This document shows positions 18,608-27,683 of a stretch of DNA of 64,000 bases, piece after piece. Numbering within the stretch: position 1 is the stretch's first letter; each line of letters begins with the position of its first letter. The DNA comes from Micromonospora sp. MP36 (GTDB taxonomy: Bacteria; Actinomycetota; Actinomycetes; Mycobacteriales; Micromonosporaceae). The DNA lies in NCBI RefSeq assembly GCF_008119785.1, contig NZ_VSFA01000009.1, positions 84,222 through 148,221 of the forward strand, read 5' to 3'. The translations under genes and the position numbers were made by a program. The notes under the pieces are model-generated. The model was not told where the DNA came from. It searched no databases and saw nothing but the letters and a program-made list of their open reading frames with translations.

Positions 18608-19894
18608 GTGAGCACCCTTCGCCCCGCGCTGCTGACCGACCACTACGAGCTGACCATGGTCAGCGCCGCGCTCCGCGACGGCAAGGCCGACCGCCGCTGC
18701 GTCTTCGAGGTGTTCACCCGGCGGCTGCCGGCGGGCCGCCGCTACGGGGTGGTCGCCGGGACCGGGCGGCTGATGGAGCTGATCCGGGACTTCCGGTTCG
18801 ACGCCGAGGAGATCGAGTTCCTCCGCCGCAGCCGGGTGGTGGACGACCGGGCCGCCGAATGGCTGACCAACTACCGCTTCACCGGTGACGTCGACGGCTA
18901 CGCCGAGGGCGACCTCTTCTTCCCCAGCTCCCCGATCCTCACCGTCTCCGGCGGCTTCGCCGAGTGCGTGGTGCTGGAGACGCTGGTGCTGTCGGTGCTC
19001 AACCACGACTGCGCGGTCGCCGCGGCGGCCGCCCGCATGGTCACCGCCGCCCGCGGCCGGACCCTGATCGAGATGGGCTCCCGGCGGGCGCACGAGGGGG
19101 CGGCGGTGGCCGCGGCGCGGGCCGCGTACCTGGCCGGGTTCCGGTTCACCTCCAACCTCGCCGCCGGCCACCGGTACGGCATCCCCACCGCGGGCACCGC
19201 CGCACACGCCTTCACCCTGCTGCACGACGACGAGCGGGCGGCGTTCGCCTCGCAGGTCGCCACGCTGGGCAAGGACACCACGCTGCTGGTCGACACGTAC
19301 GACATCAGCGAGGGCATCCGCAACGCCATCGCGGTGGCCGGGCCCGAACTGCGGGCCATCCGGATCGACTCGGGCGACCTCGCGGTGATCGCCCAGCAGT
19401 CCCGGGAACTGCTCGACTCGCTCGGCGCCACCGAGACGAAGATCATCGTGAGCGGCGACCTCGACGAGTACGCCATCGCCGCGCTCGCGGCCGAGCCGGT
19501 CGACATGTACGGGGCCGGCACCGCCGTGGTGACCGGCTCCGGCGCGCCGACCGCCGGCCTGGTCTACAAGCTGGTGGAGGTCGAGGGCCGCCCGGTGGTC
19601 AAGCGCTCCGAGCGCAAGGCCACCATCGGCGGCCGGAAGGTGGCGGTACGCCGGCACAAGCCGACCGGCACCGCCACCGAGGAGATCATCGTGCCGCAGG
19701 GGCTGCCGGACCGGCAGCCGAACGACCGGCTGCTCCAGCACTCGTTCATAGTCGGCGGGGAGCCGATCGCGCTGCCCACCCTCGACGAGTCGCGGGAGCA
19801 CCTGCGGCAGTGCCTGATCTCCATCCCGTGGGAGGGCCTGAAGCTCTCCGGCGGCGACCCGGCCATCCCGGTGACCGTCGTACCCGCGACCTGA
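18608..19894 (+). CDS. pncB: Nicotinate phosphoribosyltransferase
   Basis: PncB makes nicotinate mononucleotide from nicotinate and PRPP with ATP, in the Preiss-Handler NAD salvage route. The 428-residue protein opens with LLTDHYELTMVSAALRDG, the family hallmark, and contains VFEVFTRRLPAGRRYGV, SRRAHEGAAVAAARAAYLAG, GTAAHAFTLLH, VDTYD, AIRIDSGDL (PRPP-site Asp) and IIVSGDLDEYAI. It is followed by pncA after 13 bases, so nicotinamide released in the cell can be deamidated and re-used. Synteny equals the Rv1330c position next to clpS, though here two genes intervene. Confidence 0.95.
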   Translation: MSTLRPALLTDHYELTMVSAALRDGKADRRCVFEVFTRRLPAGRRYGVVAGTGRLMELIRDFRFDAEEIEFLRRSRVVDDRAAEWLTNYRFTGDVDGYAEGDLFFPSSPILTVSGGFAECVVLETLVLSVLNHDCAVAAAAARMVTAARGRTLIEMGSRRAHEGAAVAAARAAYLAGFRFTSNLAAGHRYGIPTAGTAAHAFTLLHDDERAAFASQVATLGKDTTLLVDTYDISEGIRNAIAVAGPELRAIRIDSGDLAVIAQQSRELLDSLGATETKIIVSGDLDEYAIAALAAEPVDMYGAGTAVVTGSGAPTAGLVYKLVEVEGRPVVKRSERKATIGGRKVAVRRHKPTGTATEEIIVPQGLPDRQPNDRLLQHSFIVGGEPIALPTLDESREHLRQCLISIPWEGLKLSGGDPAIPVTVVPAT

Positions 19895-19907
19895 GGAGGA
19901 CGCCGGC

Positions 19908-20489
19908 GTGAGCAACGCGTTGATCATCGTGGACGTGCAGAACGACTTCTGCGAGGGCGGCTCCCTGGCCGTGGCCGGCGGGGCCGGCGTGGCGGCCGGC
20001 ATCTCCCGGCTGCTCGCCGCCGAGCCGGACCGCTGGGACCACGTGGTGGCGACGAAGGACTACCACGTCGACCCGGGCCCGCACTTCGGCGATCCGCCGA
20101 ACTATGTCGAGTCCTGGCCCCGGCACTGCGTGGTCGGCACCCCCGGATCGGAGTTCCACCCCGACCTGGAGACCGGGCGGGTGGAGGCGATCTTCCACAA
20201 GGGCGAGTACGCGGCCGCGTACTCGGGGTTCGAGGGGCACGCCGAGGACGGCGAGTGCCTGGCCGACTGGCTGCGGCGGCACGACGTCGACCGGGTCGAC
20301 GTGGTGGGCATCGCGACCGACCACTGCGTGCGGGCGACCGCCCTGGACGCCGCCCGGGAGGGGTTCCGGACCACCGTGCTGCTGGACCTCACCGCCGCCG
20401 TTGCACCCGACACGCTGGACGTGGCGCTGCGGGCCATGGACGGGGCCGGGGTCACCATGGTCGGCGCGCCTGTGATCAGGGCCGCTTGA
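19908..20489 (+). CDS. pncA: Nicotinamidase
   Basis: PncA hydrolyses nicotinamide to nicotinate and ammonia, providing the PncB substrate. The 193-residue isochorismatase-fold protein shows IIVDVQNDFCEGGSL with the catalytic Asp, the metal-binding KDYHVDPGPHF, HKGEYAAAYSGF with the catalytic Lys region, and GIATDHCVRATALDA with the nucleophilic Cys. The GTG start is preceded by AGGAGG eight bases away. The pncB-pncA order and the 13-base gap indicate one transcript. Confidence 0.95.
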   Translation: MSNALIIVDVQNDFCEGGSLAVAGGAGVAAGISRLLAAEPDRWDHVVATKDYHVDPGPHFGDPPNYVESWPRHCVVGTPGSEFHPDLETGRVEAIFHKGEYAAAYSGFEGHAEDGECLADWLRRHDVDRVDVVGIATDHCVRATALDAAREGFRTTVLLDLTAAVAPDTLDVALRAMDGAGVTMVGAPVIRAA

Positions 20490-20554
20490 CCAGGTAACCG
20501 GTTGCCGACTGTCGTACCCCCCGTCGAGGATGGGCGCCGGAGGTACGGACCGTC

Positions 20555-21769
20555 GTGAACTTGAAGCCTTACCGGGAGGCGCTCGCCCTGCCCGGTCTCC
20601 GGTCGCTGCTGCTGGTGTCGGTGCTCGCCCGCATCCCGCTCACCGCGACCGGGGTGACGCTCACCTTCCACGTCGTGCTCGACCTCGGCCGGGGGTACGG
20701 CGCCGCGGGCCTGGTCGGCGCCGCGTCGACCGTCGGCGCCGCGCTCGGCTCCCCGCTGCTCAGGCGGCTGGTCGACCGGCGCGGGCTACGCCCGGTGCTC
20801 CTGCTGACCACGATCGCCGAGGGCATCTTCTGGGCCAGCGCCCCTGAGCTGTCGTACCCGGTGCTGCTGCCGGCCGCGTTCCTGGCCGGGCTGCTCACCC
20901 TGCCGGTCTTCTCGGTGGTCCGCCAGTCGGTCGCCGCGCTGGTGCCGGCCGAGCGGCGCCGCCCGGCGTACGCGCTGGACTCGATGTCGGTGGAGCTGTC
21001 GTTCATGGTCGGCCCGGCGCTGGCCGTGGCCCTGGCGACCGCCGTCTCCCCGCGGCTCACCATGTGGGCGGTGGGCGTCGGCATCGTCGCCTCCGGGATC
21101 GGGTTCTGGCTGCTCGACCCGCCGACCCGCAGCGCCGACGAGCCGGCCGGCCCGCACCGGAAGGTGCCCCGCCGCGAGTGGCTGACGCCCCGGCTGCTCG
21201 CCGTGCTGGCGGTGAGCCTGGCTGCCACCCTGGTGCTCGGCGGCACCGACGTCGCCGTGGTCGCCGTGCTGCGGGCCGGCGGCGAGGTCGGGTGGACCGG
21301 GGCCGTCCTGACCATGTGGGCGGTGGCGTCGCTGGTGGGCGGCTTCGCGTACGGGGCGGTCACCCGCTCGTTCTCCCCGCTGGTCCTGATGGCGGTGCTC
21401 AGCCTCACCACGATCCCGGTCGGCCTGGGCGGGGCCCACTGGTGGCTGCTCTGCCTGGCGCTCATCCCGGCTGGTGCGCTCTGCGCGCCCACCATCGCCT
21501 CGACCGCCGACGCGGTCAGCCGGCTCGCCCCGGCCGGCGTACGCGGTGAGGCGATGGGCCTGCACGGCTCCGCCGTCACCGTCGGCATCGCGCTCGGCGC
21601 GCCGCTCGCCGGCGCCGTGATCGACGCCTCGACGCCGCCGTGGGGCTTCGCGGTCACCGGGGCGATCGGCGTGCTGGTCGCCCTGGCGGTGCTCCCGATC
21701 GAGCTGCGTCACCGCCGCCAGGCCACCGCCGAACCGGCCACCCCGGAACTGGCCCCCGCCACCCTCTGA
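20555..21769 (+). CDS. MFS transporter
   Basis: A 404-residue integral membrane protein with about twelve hydrophobic segments in two halves, the major facilitator layout. The N-terminal part (LLVSVLARIPLTATGVTL) and the inter-helix segment LLRRLVDRRGLRPVLLLTT correspond to the conserved motif A loop. The 12-residue cytosolic linker between halves is basic (PHRKVPRREW). Substrate is unknown; related actinobacterial proteins are annotated as drug or sugar exporters. GTG start at 20555 has GGAGG 11 bases upstream. It may be read with pncBA (65-base gap). Confidence 0.85.
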   Translation: MNLKPYREALALPGLRSLLLVSVLARIPLTATGVTLTFHVVLDLGRGYGAAGLVGAASTVGAALGSPLLRRLVDRRGLRPVLLLTTIAEGIFWASAPELSYPVLLPAAFLAGLLTLPVFSVVRQSVAALVPAERRRPAYALDSMSVELSFMVGPALAVALATAVSPRLTMWAVGVGIVASGIGFWLLDPPTRSADEPAGPHRKVPRREWLTPRLLAVLAVSLAATLVLGGTDVAVVAVLRAGGEVGWTGAVLTMWAVASLVGGFAYGAVTRSFSPLVLMAVLSLTTIPVGLGGAHWWLLCLALIPAGALCAPTIASTADAVSRLAPAGVRGEAMGLHGSAVTVGIALGAPLAGAVIDASTPPWGFAVTGAIGVLVALAVLPIELRHRRQATAEPATPELAPATL

Positions 21770-21780
21770 TCCGTCGCCGT

Positions 21781-21814
21781 CTCCCCGCCCGGGCGCCCCG
21801 GCACCGGCGGGGAG
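21781..21814. terminator. Candidate terminator hairpin after the MFS gene
   Basis: CTCCCCGCC (21781-21789) pairs with GGCGGGGAG (21806-21814) over a 16-base loop that can fold further. It begins 11 bases after the MFS stop. No U-tract follows. Confidence 0.5.
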
Positions 21815-22042
21815 CCTTCCCGGGCCGACCGGCCCTCGTCGCGCCTACGAACCTGATGACGTGAACGGATCACCGGGGACTGTCTGCCTGGTCTCACAGG
21901 ATCGCTGACGACACGGCGTCGCAGAATGCTTGACGCAAGGTCATGACCGATCCTTGCTGGTCCTGCTACCAGTGATGATCGGACCGCTTACCCAGGTGCT
22001 GCGATCGGTGGCGAAGTCATCTCGTGTGGGGGGATCCTGGCT

Positions 22043-22282
22043 ATGGGCTTAGCTGACGACCTCGCGGAGTGGGTGGACGTTGACTACGCCCAGTTCTATC
22101 TGGGGCGAGCGATAGGCCTATTCGCGGACAGATCGTTCCTGCAGGCAAAGAGTGTCTTCTGGACTGAGAACCCGCTCGGCGACGCGTTGTATCAGATGCT
22201 TCGCGCTCTGGTGATGGCCGGTGTCCTGGAGTGCCGCGACGAGCCGGAGCTCCAGTTTCGATGGAAACCTGGCGGCCCGTGA
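22043..22282 (+). CDS. Small hypothetical protein (79 residues)
   Basis: A 79-residue acidic protein beginning MGLADDLAEWVDVDYAQF, with segments FADRSFLQAKSVFWTENPLG and DALYQMLRALVMAGVLE. There is no signal peptide or membrane span and no domain I recognise. The stretch around it (21815-22042 and 22283-22480) is less GC-biased than its neighbours and otherwise holds nothing I can identify, so the gene may be recently acquired or fast evolving. A run of G (GGGGGG) lies about eight bases upstream of the ATG as a possible ribosome site. Coding status is likely but not certain. Confidence 0.6.
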   Translation: MGLADDLAEWVDVDYAQFYLGRAIGLFADRSFLQAKSVFWTENPLGDALYQMLRALVMAGVLECRDEPELQFRWKPGGP

Positions 22283-22482
22283 TGGGCCCCGCGCCGGGCA
22301 GCGGGCCCGGCCGCGTCAGTCGGCCGCACGAGGGTGGAAGTCGCCTTCAGGTCCACGAGGGTGCAGGTCGCCACCACCGATGAGCTGAGCGAATCGTTTA
22401 CGTCATCAAGTTCGTAGCGGCTGGGGAGTCATCTCTCGACGCGCGGGCTGACAGCCCTCGGGGGCAGGGGCCGCAACGGCGA

Positions 22483-22514
22483 CGGGCGCCGCACCCTTTG
22501 GGGTGCGGCGCCCG
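22483..22514. terminator. Terminator hairpin downstream of ctaD
   Basis: A perfect 14-bp stem: CGGGCGCCGCACCC (22483-22496), loop TTTG, and GGGTGCGGCGCCCG (22501-22514). It lies 22 bases beyond the ctaD stop. Confidence 0.8.
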
Positions 22515-22535
22515 TGGCGCGGTGTCGGCGGCGGG

Positions 22536-24293
22536 TCAGCGCCGGTCGAGGTTGCCGGAGGTGTCCTCCTGGTAGCTGGCGCCACCGTTGGACTCGCTGG
22601 TCAGCGGCTTGGCGCCACCCTCCGGCGGGCCGGCCAGGCTCTGCCCGGCGGCCAGCTCCGGGAACTTCAGGTCGAACGCCGGGCGCTCGGAGCGGATCCG
22701 CGGCATCCGGTCGAAGTTCCGCAGGGGCGGCGGGGAGGTGGTGGCCCACTCGAGCGAGTTGCCGTAACCCCACGGGTCGTCGACCTCGACCACCGGACCG
22801 GCCTTGTACGACTTCCAGCAGTTGTAGATGAACGGCAGGGTCGAGATACCGGTGATGAACGCGCCGAGCGTGGAGATCGTGTTCAGCGTGGTGAAGCCGT
22901 CGCCGGGCAGGTAGTCGGCGTACCGCCGCGGCATGCCCTCGTTGCCCAGCCAGTGCTGCACCAGGAAGGTGGTGTGGAAGCCGATCATGGTCAGCCAGAA
23001 GTGCACCTTGCCCAGGCGCTCGTCGAGCATCCGACCGAACATCTTGGGGAACCAGAAGTAGATGCCGGCGAACACGGCGAACACGATCGTGCCGAAGAGC
23101 ACGTAGTGGAAGTGCGCCACCACGAAGTACGAGTCCTGCAGGTGGAAGTCCAGCGGCGGGCTCGCCAGCAGCACACCGGTCAGACCACCGAAGAGGAAGG
23201 TCACCAGGAAGCCGACGGAGAAGAGCATCGGCGTCTCGAACGTGATCTGGCCCCGCCACATGGTGCCGATCCAGTTGAAGAACTTCATACCGGTCGGCAC
23301 GGCGATCAGGTAGCTGAGGAAGCTGAAGAACGGCAGCAGCACCTGGCCGGTGGCGAACATGTGGTGCGCCCAGACGCTCATCGACAGGGCGGCGATGGAG
23401 ATGGTCGCGGCGACCAGACCCTTGTAACCGAAGATCGGCTTCCGGGAGAAGACCGGGATGATCTCGGAGATGATGCCGAAGAACGGCAGCGCGATGATGT
23501 AGACCTCGGGGTGGCCGAAGAACCAGAACAGGTGCTGCCACAGCATCGGGCCGCCGGTGGCCGGGTCGTACACGTGGGCGCCGATCAGCCTGTCCGCGGC
23601 GAGCGCGAAGAGCGCGGCGGCCAGCAGCGGGAAGACCAGGATGACCAGCAGGCTGGTGACCAGCATGTTCCAGGTGAAGATCGGCATCCGGAACATGGTC
23701 ATGCCGGGGGCGCGCAGGGTCAGGATCGTGGTGATCAGGTTGACCGCGCCGAGGATGGTGCCCAGACCGGAGATGGCCAGGCCGACCACCCACATGTTCC
23801 CGCCGACGCCCGGCGAGTGCTCGCCGTTGCTCAGCGGCGTGTACGCCGTCCAGCCGAAGTCGGCCGCGCCACCGGGGGCGATGAAGCCGGCGGTGGCGAT
23901 GGTGCCGCCGAACAGGTACAGCCAGTAGGCGAACGAGTTCAGGCGGGGGAACGACACGTCGGGCGCGCCGATCTGCAGCGGCACCACGTAGTTCGCGAAG
24001 GCGAACACGATCGGTGTCGCGAAGAACAGCAGCATGATCGTGCCGTGCATGGTGAAGAGCTGGTTGTACTGCTCGGGCGACAGGAACTGCAGGCCCGGCC
24101 GCGCCAGCTCGGCGCGCATGATCAAGGCCATCAGGCCGCCGATCATGAAGAACGCGAACGCGGTGACCATGTACATGATCCCGATCTGCTTCGCGTCCGT
24201 GGTACGCAGCAGCCGCGCGATGGCCGACCCCTTGACCGGCTGGCGGACCGGCCAGGGCCGGGTCACGACCGGCTTGGGTGCGACGGTGGTCAC
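22536..24293 (-). CDS. ctaD: Cytochrome c oxidase subunit I
   Basis: Catalytic subunit of the aa3-type terminal oxidase, housing heme a and the heme a3-CuB site, in the cytoplasmic membrane. The 585-residue protein has twelve transmembrane helices and the invariant segments [15 protein letters not shown] (heme a ligand), [19 protein letters not shown] (CuB His and cross-linked Tyr region), [10 protein letters not shown] (two CuB His) and [16 protein letters not shown] (heme a3 and a ligands). The GTG at 24293 is set by GGAGG six bases upstream; the longer upstream frame is not coding. As in other actinobacteria ctaD stands apart from the ctaC/ctaE/qcr genes. The C-terminal tail of about 60 residues is cytosolic and low complexity. 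Confidence 0.97.
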   Translation of the reverse strand: MTTVAPKPVVTRPWPVRQPVKGSAIARLLRTTDAKQIGIMYMVTAFAFFMIGGLMALIMRAELARPGLQFLSPEQYNQLFTMHGTIMLLFFATPIVFAFANYVVPLQIGAPDVSFPRLNSFAYWLYLFGGTIATAGFIAPGGAADFGWTAYTPLSNGEHSPGVGGNMWVVGLAISGLGTILGAVNLITTILTLRAPGMTMFRMPIFTWNMLVTSLLVILVFPLLAAALFALAADRLIGAHVYDPATGGPMLWQHLFWFFGHPEVYIIALPFFGIISEIIPVFSRKPIFGYKGLVAATISIAALSMSVWAHHMFATGQVLLPFFSFLSYLIAVPTGMKFFNWIGTMWRGQITFETPMLFSVGFLVTFLFGGLTGVLLASPPLDFHLQDSYFVVAHFHYVLFGTIVFAVFAGIYFWFPKMFGRMLDERLGKVHFWLTMIGFHTTFLVQHWLGNEGMPRRYADYLPGDGFTTLNTISTLGAFITGISTLPFIYNCWKSYKAGPVVEVDDPWGYGNSLEWATTSPPPLRNFDRMPRIRSERPAFDLKFPELAAGQSLAGPPEGGAKPLTSESNGGASYQEDTSGNLDRR

Positions 24294-24436
24294 GAGTGGC
24301 CTCCGGTTCTGGGTTGTCCCGCTCGGCACGCGCTGGTCATCTGCGCAGCCGTCATCCGCAAGGAGGATAGTCCCCGGCAGGTGGCACCGCCTCCGGGGGT
24401 CGGCGGCTACGATCACCGCCGCTCGGCGTCGGGCCC

Positions 24437-25543
24437 TCAGAGCGGGCCCACGAGAAGTCGGTAGTGCTCCTGGAAGATGCGTCCGCCACGACCACGCAGC
24501 AACGGGTCGCGCAGCGCGGGCGACACGTCGCGGGTCCGGTTGCGGTCCCGGGTCCGGTCCCGCACCCAACGGGTACGCGGCCGCCGCCGGCTCTCGTACG
24601 CGACCAGCGCGGCATCCACGTCGCTGGCGGCCTTCAGCGACTCGGCGAGCACCACGGCGTCCTCCAGCGCCATGGCGGCGCCCTGGGACAGCGTCGGCGC
24701 GGTGGCATGAGCCGCGTCACCGACGAGCAGCACTCGGCCGTGGAACCAACGCCCCAGCTCGACCTCCTCGGTGATCTCGGCGTGCACGCCGTGCAGCGCG
24801 GCGAGCACCTCGGGGACCGGGCCGCCGTAGTCGCCGAACAGCTCGTGCAGCCGGGCCAGGGGGTCGGTCGGGACGGTGGTGCCGGCCTCGTCGGCGTAGC
24901 AGTGCAGCCGCCCGGCGCCGATGGGCACCACCAGGAAGCCGGCGCGCTGGCCGAGCAGGGCCGTCCAGTCGGTGACCCGCGGGCCGTCGCGGACGATGGC
25001 CCGGTAGACCACCTGGCCGGCGGGGCGGGGCGGGCCGCCGAGCGCGGCCAGGGTACGCACCGCGGAGTGCGGCCCGTCGGCGCCGATGACCAGGTCGTAC
25101 TCCGCGCAGGTGCCGTCGGTGAAGCCGACGGTGACGCCGTGGGGGCGCGGCTCGACGGCGCTGACCTCGGCACCGTGCCGGACCGCGCCGCCGGCGCCGG
25201 TGAGCAGCACCCGGTGCAGCTCGGCGCGGGGCAGTGCCCGGCACTCCCCGACCCCGACCCACAGGGCGTCGAGGTCCACCTCGCAGAGCGGGGCGCCGGA
25301 CGCGTCGAGGAAGCGCTGGCGGTGGATGACCTCGCCGAGCGGGCGCAGCGGGCCGTCCAGATCGAGCCGGCGCAGCGCCCGGGCCGCGTTGCCCGGCAGG
25401 TAGAGACCGGTGTCGGCGCGCTCGGTGGGCGGCAGTTTCTCTGTGACGTCGGGCCGGAACCCCGCCAGCCGCAGCGCTCGGGCCACGGCGAGACCGGCGA
25501 TGCCTGCGCCGACGACGAGGATGCGCAGGGGTGAACCACCCAT
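24437..25543 (-). CDS. FAD-dependent monooxygenase
   Basis: A 368-residue class A flavoprotein hydroxylase-like protein. It has the N-terminal dinucleotide motif [17 protein letters not shown], the second FAD/NADPH motif [15 protein letters not shown] (DG motif) and [20 protein letters not shown] (GD motif that holds the FAD ribityl chain). The overall size and the [18 protein letters not shown] segment match salicylate/zeaxanthin-epoxidase-like monooxygenases. Substrate cannot be predicted. It stands alone, with 171 bases before the next gene on the same strand. Confidence 0.88.
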   Translation of the reverse strand: MGGSPLRILVVGAGIAGLAVARALRLAGFRPDVTEKLPPTERADTGLYLPGNAARALRRLDLDGPLRPLGEVIHRQRFLDASGAPLCEVDLDALWVGVGECRALPRAELHRVLLTGAGGAVRHGAEVSAVEPRPHGVTVGFTDGTCAEYDLVIGADGPHSAVRTLAALGGPPRPAGQVVYRAIVRDGPRVTDWTALLGQRAGFLVVPIGAGRLHCYADEAGTTVPTDPLARLHELFGDYGGPVPEVLAALHGVHAEITEEVELGRWFHGRVLLVGDAAHATAPTLSQGAAMALEDAVVLAESLKAASDVDAALVAYESRRRPRTRWVRDRTRDRNRTRDVSPALRDPLLRGRGGRIFQEHYRLLVGPL

Positions 25544-25714
25544 GGTGGGGTACGCCTCCGGAGGGGTTCGGCACGCGTTGGAGGCACGACACTACTCCCC
25601 GCAATCGAGGGGCGAAAGGGCCCATTGGCCCTGACGGGCCCGCCCGTCGGCGCGGGCGCACGATCCCACCGGCAGGAGTCCCACGCCGACCGGGGGAAGC
25701 CGGGGCGGTTGCGG

Positions 25715-26503
25715 TCAGCCGCCGAGGGCGTCGATGTCGCGCATCTCCTCGGCGGTGAGCGAGAAGTGGAAGACGTCGGCGTTGGCCCGGATCCGCTCCG
25801 GGGTGACCGACTTGGGGATCACCACGATCTCGTGGTCGATGTGCCAGCGGAGCACCACCTGCGCCGGGGAGACGTCGTGGGCCTGGGCGATGCGCACCAA
25901 CACGGGGTCGGAGAGGTCGCTGGTCTTGAACGGGCTGTAGCCCTCCAGCACCACGCCCCGGTCCCGGTGGGCGGCGTGGGTGCGCCGGTCGTACAGCGTC
26001 GGGCTCCACCGGATCTGGTTGACCGCCGGGGTCTCCTCGGTGGCCTGGATCAGCTCGTCGATCTGGCTGGTGCTGTAGTTGCTCACCCCCACCGTGCGGG
26101 CCAGGCCCTCGTCCCGGGCGGCCAGGAACTCCCGCCACACAGGGATGCTGTCGCCCGGGGATGCCGGCGGCCAGTGGATGAGCCACAGGTCGATGTAGTC
26201 GGTGTCGAGGGCGCGCAGGCTCGCCTCGATGGTCTCCCGCTCCCGGCCCGCCCGCTCCGGTGGCAGCTTGGTGGTGATGAAGACGTCCTCCCGGCGCAGC
26301 CCGCTCTCCTTGACCGCCCGCCCCACCTCCTGCTCGTTGCCGTACATGGTGGCGGTGTCGATCATCCGGTAGCCCGCGTCGAGGGCGGCGAGCACCGCGT
26401 CGTATCCGGCCTGGCCGGTGGCCTGCCAGGTGCCGAACCCGAGCAACGGGATCCGGACGTCGCCGGAGAGCGGGACGGTGGGCTGCTGGTCAACACCTGT
26501 CAT
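25715..26503 (-). CDS. Aldo/keto reductase
   Basis: A 262-residue NADPH-dependent oxidoreductase of the AKR5-like branch, similar to 2,5-diketo-D-gluconate reductases. Family motifs are IPLLGFGTWQ, ALDAGYRMIDTATMYGNE with the catalytic Asp and Tyr, KLPPERAG (catalytic Lys), LIHWPP with the catalytic His, VGVSNYSTSQ, LEGYSPF and IPKSVTPERIRAN (NADPH binding). ATG 26503 was chosen because the product then begins close to the conserved barrel; a longer start at 26536 would add 11 residues. Physiological substrate unknown. Confidence 0.9.
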   Translation of the reverse strand: MTGVDQQPTVPLSGDVRIPLLGFGTWQATGQAGYDAVLAALDAGYRMIDTATMYGNEQEVGRAVKESGLRREDVFITTKLPPERAGRERETIEASLRALDTDYIDLWLIHWPPASPGDSIPVWREFLAARDEGLARTVGVSNYSTSQIDELIQATEETPAVNQIRWSPTLYDRRTHAAHRDRGVVLEGYSPFKTSDLSDPVLVRIAQAHDVSPAQVVLRWHIDHEIVVIPKSVTPERIRANADVFHFSLTAEEMRDIDALGG

Positions 26504-26640
26504 GGCGGCTGTTCTACCCCTGATCGGCCCCACCATGCCCGCGACCCGCCGGAGGGCGGGTCGGGCGGCGACGGCGGAAACGGGACGATCCGCCCCGCGA
26601 CACCCCTGCGGATCACCTCGGCGTACCGGACAATGCGGGA

Positions 26641-27675
26641 GTGGCTGACCGGCTGGAGGAGTACCGGCGGAAGCGGGACGCGGCGCGTACCCCGGAGCCG
26701 GTGCCGGAACGGGCCCCGGAGCGGAAGCGGACCTCCCGGCGCAAGCCCCGCTTCGTCATCCAGCAGCACCACGCCCGCAGCCTGCACTGGGACCTGCGGC
26801 TGGAGCACGACGGCGTGCTGGCGTCCTGGGCGGTACCGCGCGGCCTGCCCCGCGACCCCGGCCGCAACCACCTCGCCGTGCACACCGAGGACCACCCGAT
26901 GGAGTACCTCACCTTCCACGGCGAGATCCCGGCCGGGGAGTACGGCGGCGGGAAGATGACCATCCACGACACCGGGACGTACCGCGCGGAGAAGTGGCGC
27001 GACGACGAGGTGATCGTGGTGCTCGACGGGAAGCGGACGAAGGGCCGGTACGTGCTCTTCGCCACCGGGGGCCGGGGGCGGGACTGGATGGTCCGCCGCA
27101 CCGGCCCCGCTCCGGAGGGCTGGACCCCGATGCCTGAGCTGGTCCGCCCGATGCACCCCACCCCCGGCAAGCGCCTACCGAAGGACGAGACGGCCTGGGG
27201 GTACGAGCTGCGCTGGGGCGGGGTGCGGACCGTCGCGTACGTCTCGGGCGGCCGGCTGCGGCTGCTCGACGAGTCGGACGAGGACGTCAGCGGGACGTAC
27301 CCGTGGCTGCGGGCGATGGCCGAGGAGTTGGCCCCCACGGAGGCCGTGCTGGACGGGGTGCTGGTCCGGATCGACCCGGCCGGGCGGGTGAAGGCGCCCA
27401 CGAAGCGGGACGGCCAGTTCCTCGCCGTCGACCTGCTCTGGCTGGAGGGCGTGATCACCCTCGACGTGCCGTACGCCCAACGCCGCGAGCTGCTCGACGG
27501 TCTGGCGCTGGCCGGGAAGCACTGGCAGACTCCGCCGTGGTTCCCGGGAGTCGGCGCGGACGCCCTGCGGACCGCCCGCGAACAGGGGCTGCCTGGAGTG
27601 GTGGCCAAGCGCCTCGACTCCCCGTACGAGCCGGGCCGGCGCAGCCGGCACTGGCTGAGCATCGACCCGAGCTGA
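26641..27675 (+). CDS. LigD-like 3'-phosphoesterase fused to a degenerate ligase domain
   Basis: A 344-residue protein with two parts. Residues about 37-150 are the LigD phosphoesterase (PE) domain: FVIQQHHARSLHWDLRLEHD, SWAVPRGLP, LAVHTEDHPMEYLTFHGEIP and AGEYGGGKM. Residues about 175-344 resemble the adenylation domain of LigD-type ATP-dependent DNA ligase, but motif I reads YELRWGGVR where active ligases have E-x-K-W-D-G, the motif III Glu is lost (VLDGVLV), and the OB domain is absent. The end GVVAKRLDSPYEPGRRSRHW still looks like motif IV. A role in end processing during non-homologous end joining is likely; sealing is not. It precedes thrC by eight bases. Confidence 0.82.
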   Translation: MADRLEEYRRKRDAARTPEPVPERAPERKRTSRRKPRFVIQQHHARSLHWDLRLEHDGVLASWAVPRGLPRDPGRNHLAVHTEDHPMEYLTFHGEIPAGEYGGGKMTIHDTGTYRAEKWRDDEVIVVLDGKRTKGRYVLFATGGRGRDWMVRRTGPAPEGWTPMPELVRPMHPTPGKRLPKDETAWGYELRWGGVRTVAYVSGGRLRLLDESDEDVSGTYPWLRAMAEELAPTEAVLDGVLVRIDPAGRVKAPTKRDGQFLAVDLLWLEGVITLDVPYAQRRELLDGLALAGKHWQTPPWFPGVGADALRTAREQGLPGVVAKRLDSPYEPGRRSRHWLSIDPS

Positions 27676-27683
27676 GGATCACG

